NCBI GenBank assembly: GCA_030037905.1
Contig: JASHPX010000326.1
Span: 1 to 34,886, forward strand
Reading direction: 5' to 3'
Length of the DNA: 34,886 bases
Source of the DNA: Gammaproteobacteria bacterium
GTDB lineage: Bacteria > Pseudomonadota > Gammaproteobacteria > Steroidobacterales > Steroidobacteraceae
Shown: one piece after another, positions 33,742 to 34,886 of the stretch
Numbering within the stretch: position 1 is the stretch's first letter
Layout: the number at the start of each line of letters is the position of its first letter
Translations under genes and position numbers: made by a program
Notes under the pieces: generated by a model
The model's database searches: none
What the model saw: the letters and a program-made list of their open reading frames with translations, nothing else
What the model was told of the DNA's origin: nothing

Positions 33742-33777
33742 CAGGCGTTTTCCCAGATTGCGCCGGGAAAACGCCTG
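33742..33777. terminator. 13-bp hairpin downstream of the right-edge gene
   Basis: CAGGCGTTTTCCC and its exact complement flank a 10-nt loop. It lies 18 nt past the stop of the right-edge - strand gene. There is no T-run after it on the - strand, so termination there is likely but not certain. Confidence 0.5.
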
Positions 33778-33794
33778 ACATCGAACAACCTAGC

Positions 33795-34886
33795 TTACCC
33801 CAGCGTCCCTCCGATCGATTTCGGATAATCCTGCCACATGCACGGCGTCCCAATCGTCGAATAGCCCTTGGGAAGCGAATAGACGTACTCCGTCGGCAGC
33901 ACCCACGGTCTCTGCAGGTAGTCCGGATCCTGGATGGTGACGTCGTAGGTCATCCGGTTGCCCTGCCGGTGCAGTCGCTCGATGGTCTTGAGGTCATAGC
34001 TGGCCATGTAGCCGGCTCGACCGAGCCAGGTCTGACCGTTGTAACCTTCCGTCTCCACGACGAGCGTATCCCCGTCCCAGTGCGCCACCGGATCACCCTG
34101 CCAGGTGCCGTCCGGATCGGGCTTATAGAACTCCGATCCCACAGGGATGTCCTGGAAAGTGTTGGGGGTGCCAAACGCTACACGAAAGAACAGGAATTCA
34201 CCTTCTTTGCCATTGGGAACTCGCACGATCCTCACCGGCGGAAGCAGGCGCGGCGGCGTGACCGGCAGGCAGTGCAGGTAGGGATCGAGGTTCGCGGCGT
34301 CAGCTTGATTGGAGTGTATCTGCGACCAGTACTGCGGCTTGTAGAGCGGGATGTTGCTGCCCTGTTCACCGGTTATGAAGTAGTCGTCCTCGAAGTTGGA
34401 AAAAATGCCGTGACGTGCTGGAAAGAGTTCCTGATCGGGGTTGTTATCCCCAGGCGCACCGCCCCCTCTGCCCGGGGGCGGTGGCTCGCCCCAGAAGCCA
34501 TTCAGATCCGGATGCCCGTCGGCCAGAAGCGGGGTCGTCCCCACGGCCGGATGCACCGGCGGGACACCAAATCCACCCCCGATGTATTCGAAATTGTCGT
34601 CCTGCGCCGGCGGCGGGAACGGAGCCTCGAATGCCGGCGCCGGGAATACCTCGTAGGAGGCCAGCTCCGATCGAGTGATGTGCAGAGTCATGTGCGGACG
34701 CCCATCAATCGTCTCCACGATGTGCCTGGGAATCATCAGCCCATACTGATTCAGGTCGTGATAGTCACTGTACTGATCCACGATCAGGTGGTGATCCACC
34801 CGCTGCGTCACCGTCGCCGGACGGTAGTTCCGGTCCAGCACTACTCTCGTGGATACGCCATCCACCGGTAACTCCAGGGTCACCGC
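33795..34886 (-). CDS. LolA-like module fused to a W-x-G-D-T-L secreted domain, 5' truncated
   Basis: The frame is open to the window edge, so the N-terminus and any signal peptide are missing; 363 residues are visible. The first about 75 residues (VDHHLIVDQYSDYHDLNQYG, then MIPRHIVETIDGRPHMTLHI) resemble the C-terminal strands of LolA-like or lipoprotein-sorting domains, in which a Y-x-D-Y...G-x-x-(I/V)-P-x-x-I motif recurs. After a Pro-rich linker, LLADGHPDLNGFW begins a second domain. Its blocks GTWQGDPVAHW, DGDTLVVETEGYNGQTWLG, ERLHRQGNRM and DPDYLQRPWVLP are the best match here to the generic soil-bacterial family from which B and C seem to have diverged. Function unknown. Confidence 0.75.
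   Translation of the reverse strand, partial: AVTLELPVDGVSTRVVLDRNYRPATVTQRVDHHLIVDQYSDYHDLNQYGLMIPRHIVETIDGRPHMTLHITRSELASYEVFPAPAFEAPFPPPAQDDNFEYIGGGFGVPPVHPAVGTTPLLADGHPDLNGFWGEPPPPGRGGGAPGDNNPDQELFPARHGIFSNFEDDYFITGEQGSNIPLYKPQYWSQIHSNQADAANLDPYLHCLPVTPPRLLPPVRIVRVPNGKEGEFLFFRVAFGTPNTFQDIPVGSEFYKPDPDGTWQGDPVAHWDGDTLVVETEGYNGQTWLGRAGYMASYDLKTIERLHRQGNRMTYDVTIQDPDYLQRPWVLPTEYVYSLPKGYSTIGTPCMWQDYPKSIGGTLG

Noticed and set aside
33678-34871. 397-codon + strand ORF over the right-edge gene
   Set aside because: The - strand frame carries the family motifs GDTLVVE and DPDYLQRPW; the + strand frame has none.

Overview
The window is GC-rich DNA from a Gram-negative, probably aerobic bacterium. 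Evidence is the TonB-dependent outer-membrane receptor, ExbB/ExbD, cytochrome b561 and many Sec/Tat-exported proteins. The codon bias, receptor style and protein families (DUF6152, and a secreted W-x-G-D-T-L family best known to me from Acidobacteria and soil Gammaproteobacteria/Sphingomonads) suggest a soil-type proteobacterium, perhaps near Steroidobacteraceae. That placement is inference; there is no rRNA or tRNA here to test it.

Layout. 1-6.2 kb (+ strand): a truncated AbiEi-like regulator, a large secreted protein of unknown function with 15-bp coding repeats, a Tat-exported dienelactone hydrolase followed by a clear terminator, and exbB-exbD without tonB. 6.2-12.5 kb (- strand): a double retropepsin-TPR protein, then cassette 1 (an MBL-fold protein and two secreted proteins, called B and C here), then a di-iron fatty acid hydroxylase/sterol desaturase. 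12.5-16 kb: a gene-poor stretch with a DUF1330-like remnant, then a + strand operon of an HpaB-type flavin monooxygenase, a MetF-type methylenetetrahydrofolate reductase and a GNAT acetyltransferase. 16-20.3 kb: a SWIM/SNF2 helicase on the - strand, and a ribbon-helix-helix protein and a SEC-C protein on the + strand. 20.4-28.5 kb (- strand): cassette 2, a DUF6152 protein, cassette 3 and an SGNH/GDSL hydrolase at the operon head. The TonB-dependent receptor diverges from this at 28.76-31.34 kb. 31.6-34.9 kb (- strand): two paralogous small membrane proteins, cytochrome b561 and a truncated protein joining a LolA-like module to a W-x-G-D-T-L module.

The main discovery candidate is the three-gene cassette (MBL-fold, B, C), present three times in the same order with tight MBL-B coupling. 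In all three MBL proteins the HxHxDH zinc motif is replaced by (N/S)xDx(D/E)L, although the fold's other hallmarks remain, so they look like exported pseudo-enzymes. B, C and the protein at the right edge share a motif core, giving seven members of one secreted scaffold. A short C-like remnant upstream of cassette 2 suggests further rearrangement. Together with the receptor, the SGNH hydrolase, DUF6152, the hydroxylase, ExbB/D and cytochrome b561, the region reads as an envelope system for capturing and modifying an unknown, possibly hydrophobic or esterified, substrate. The substrate cannot be read from sequence.
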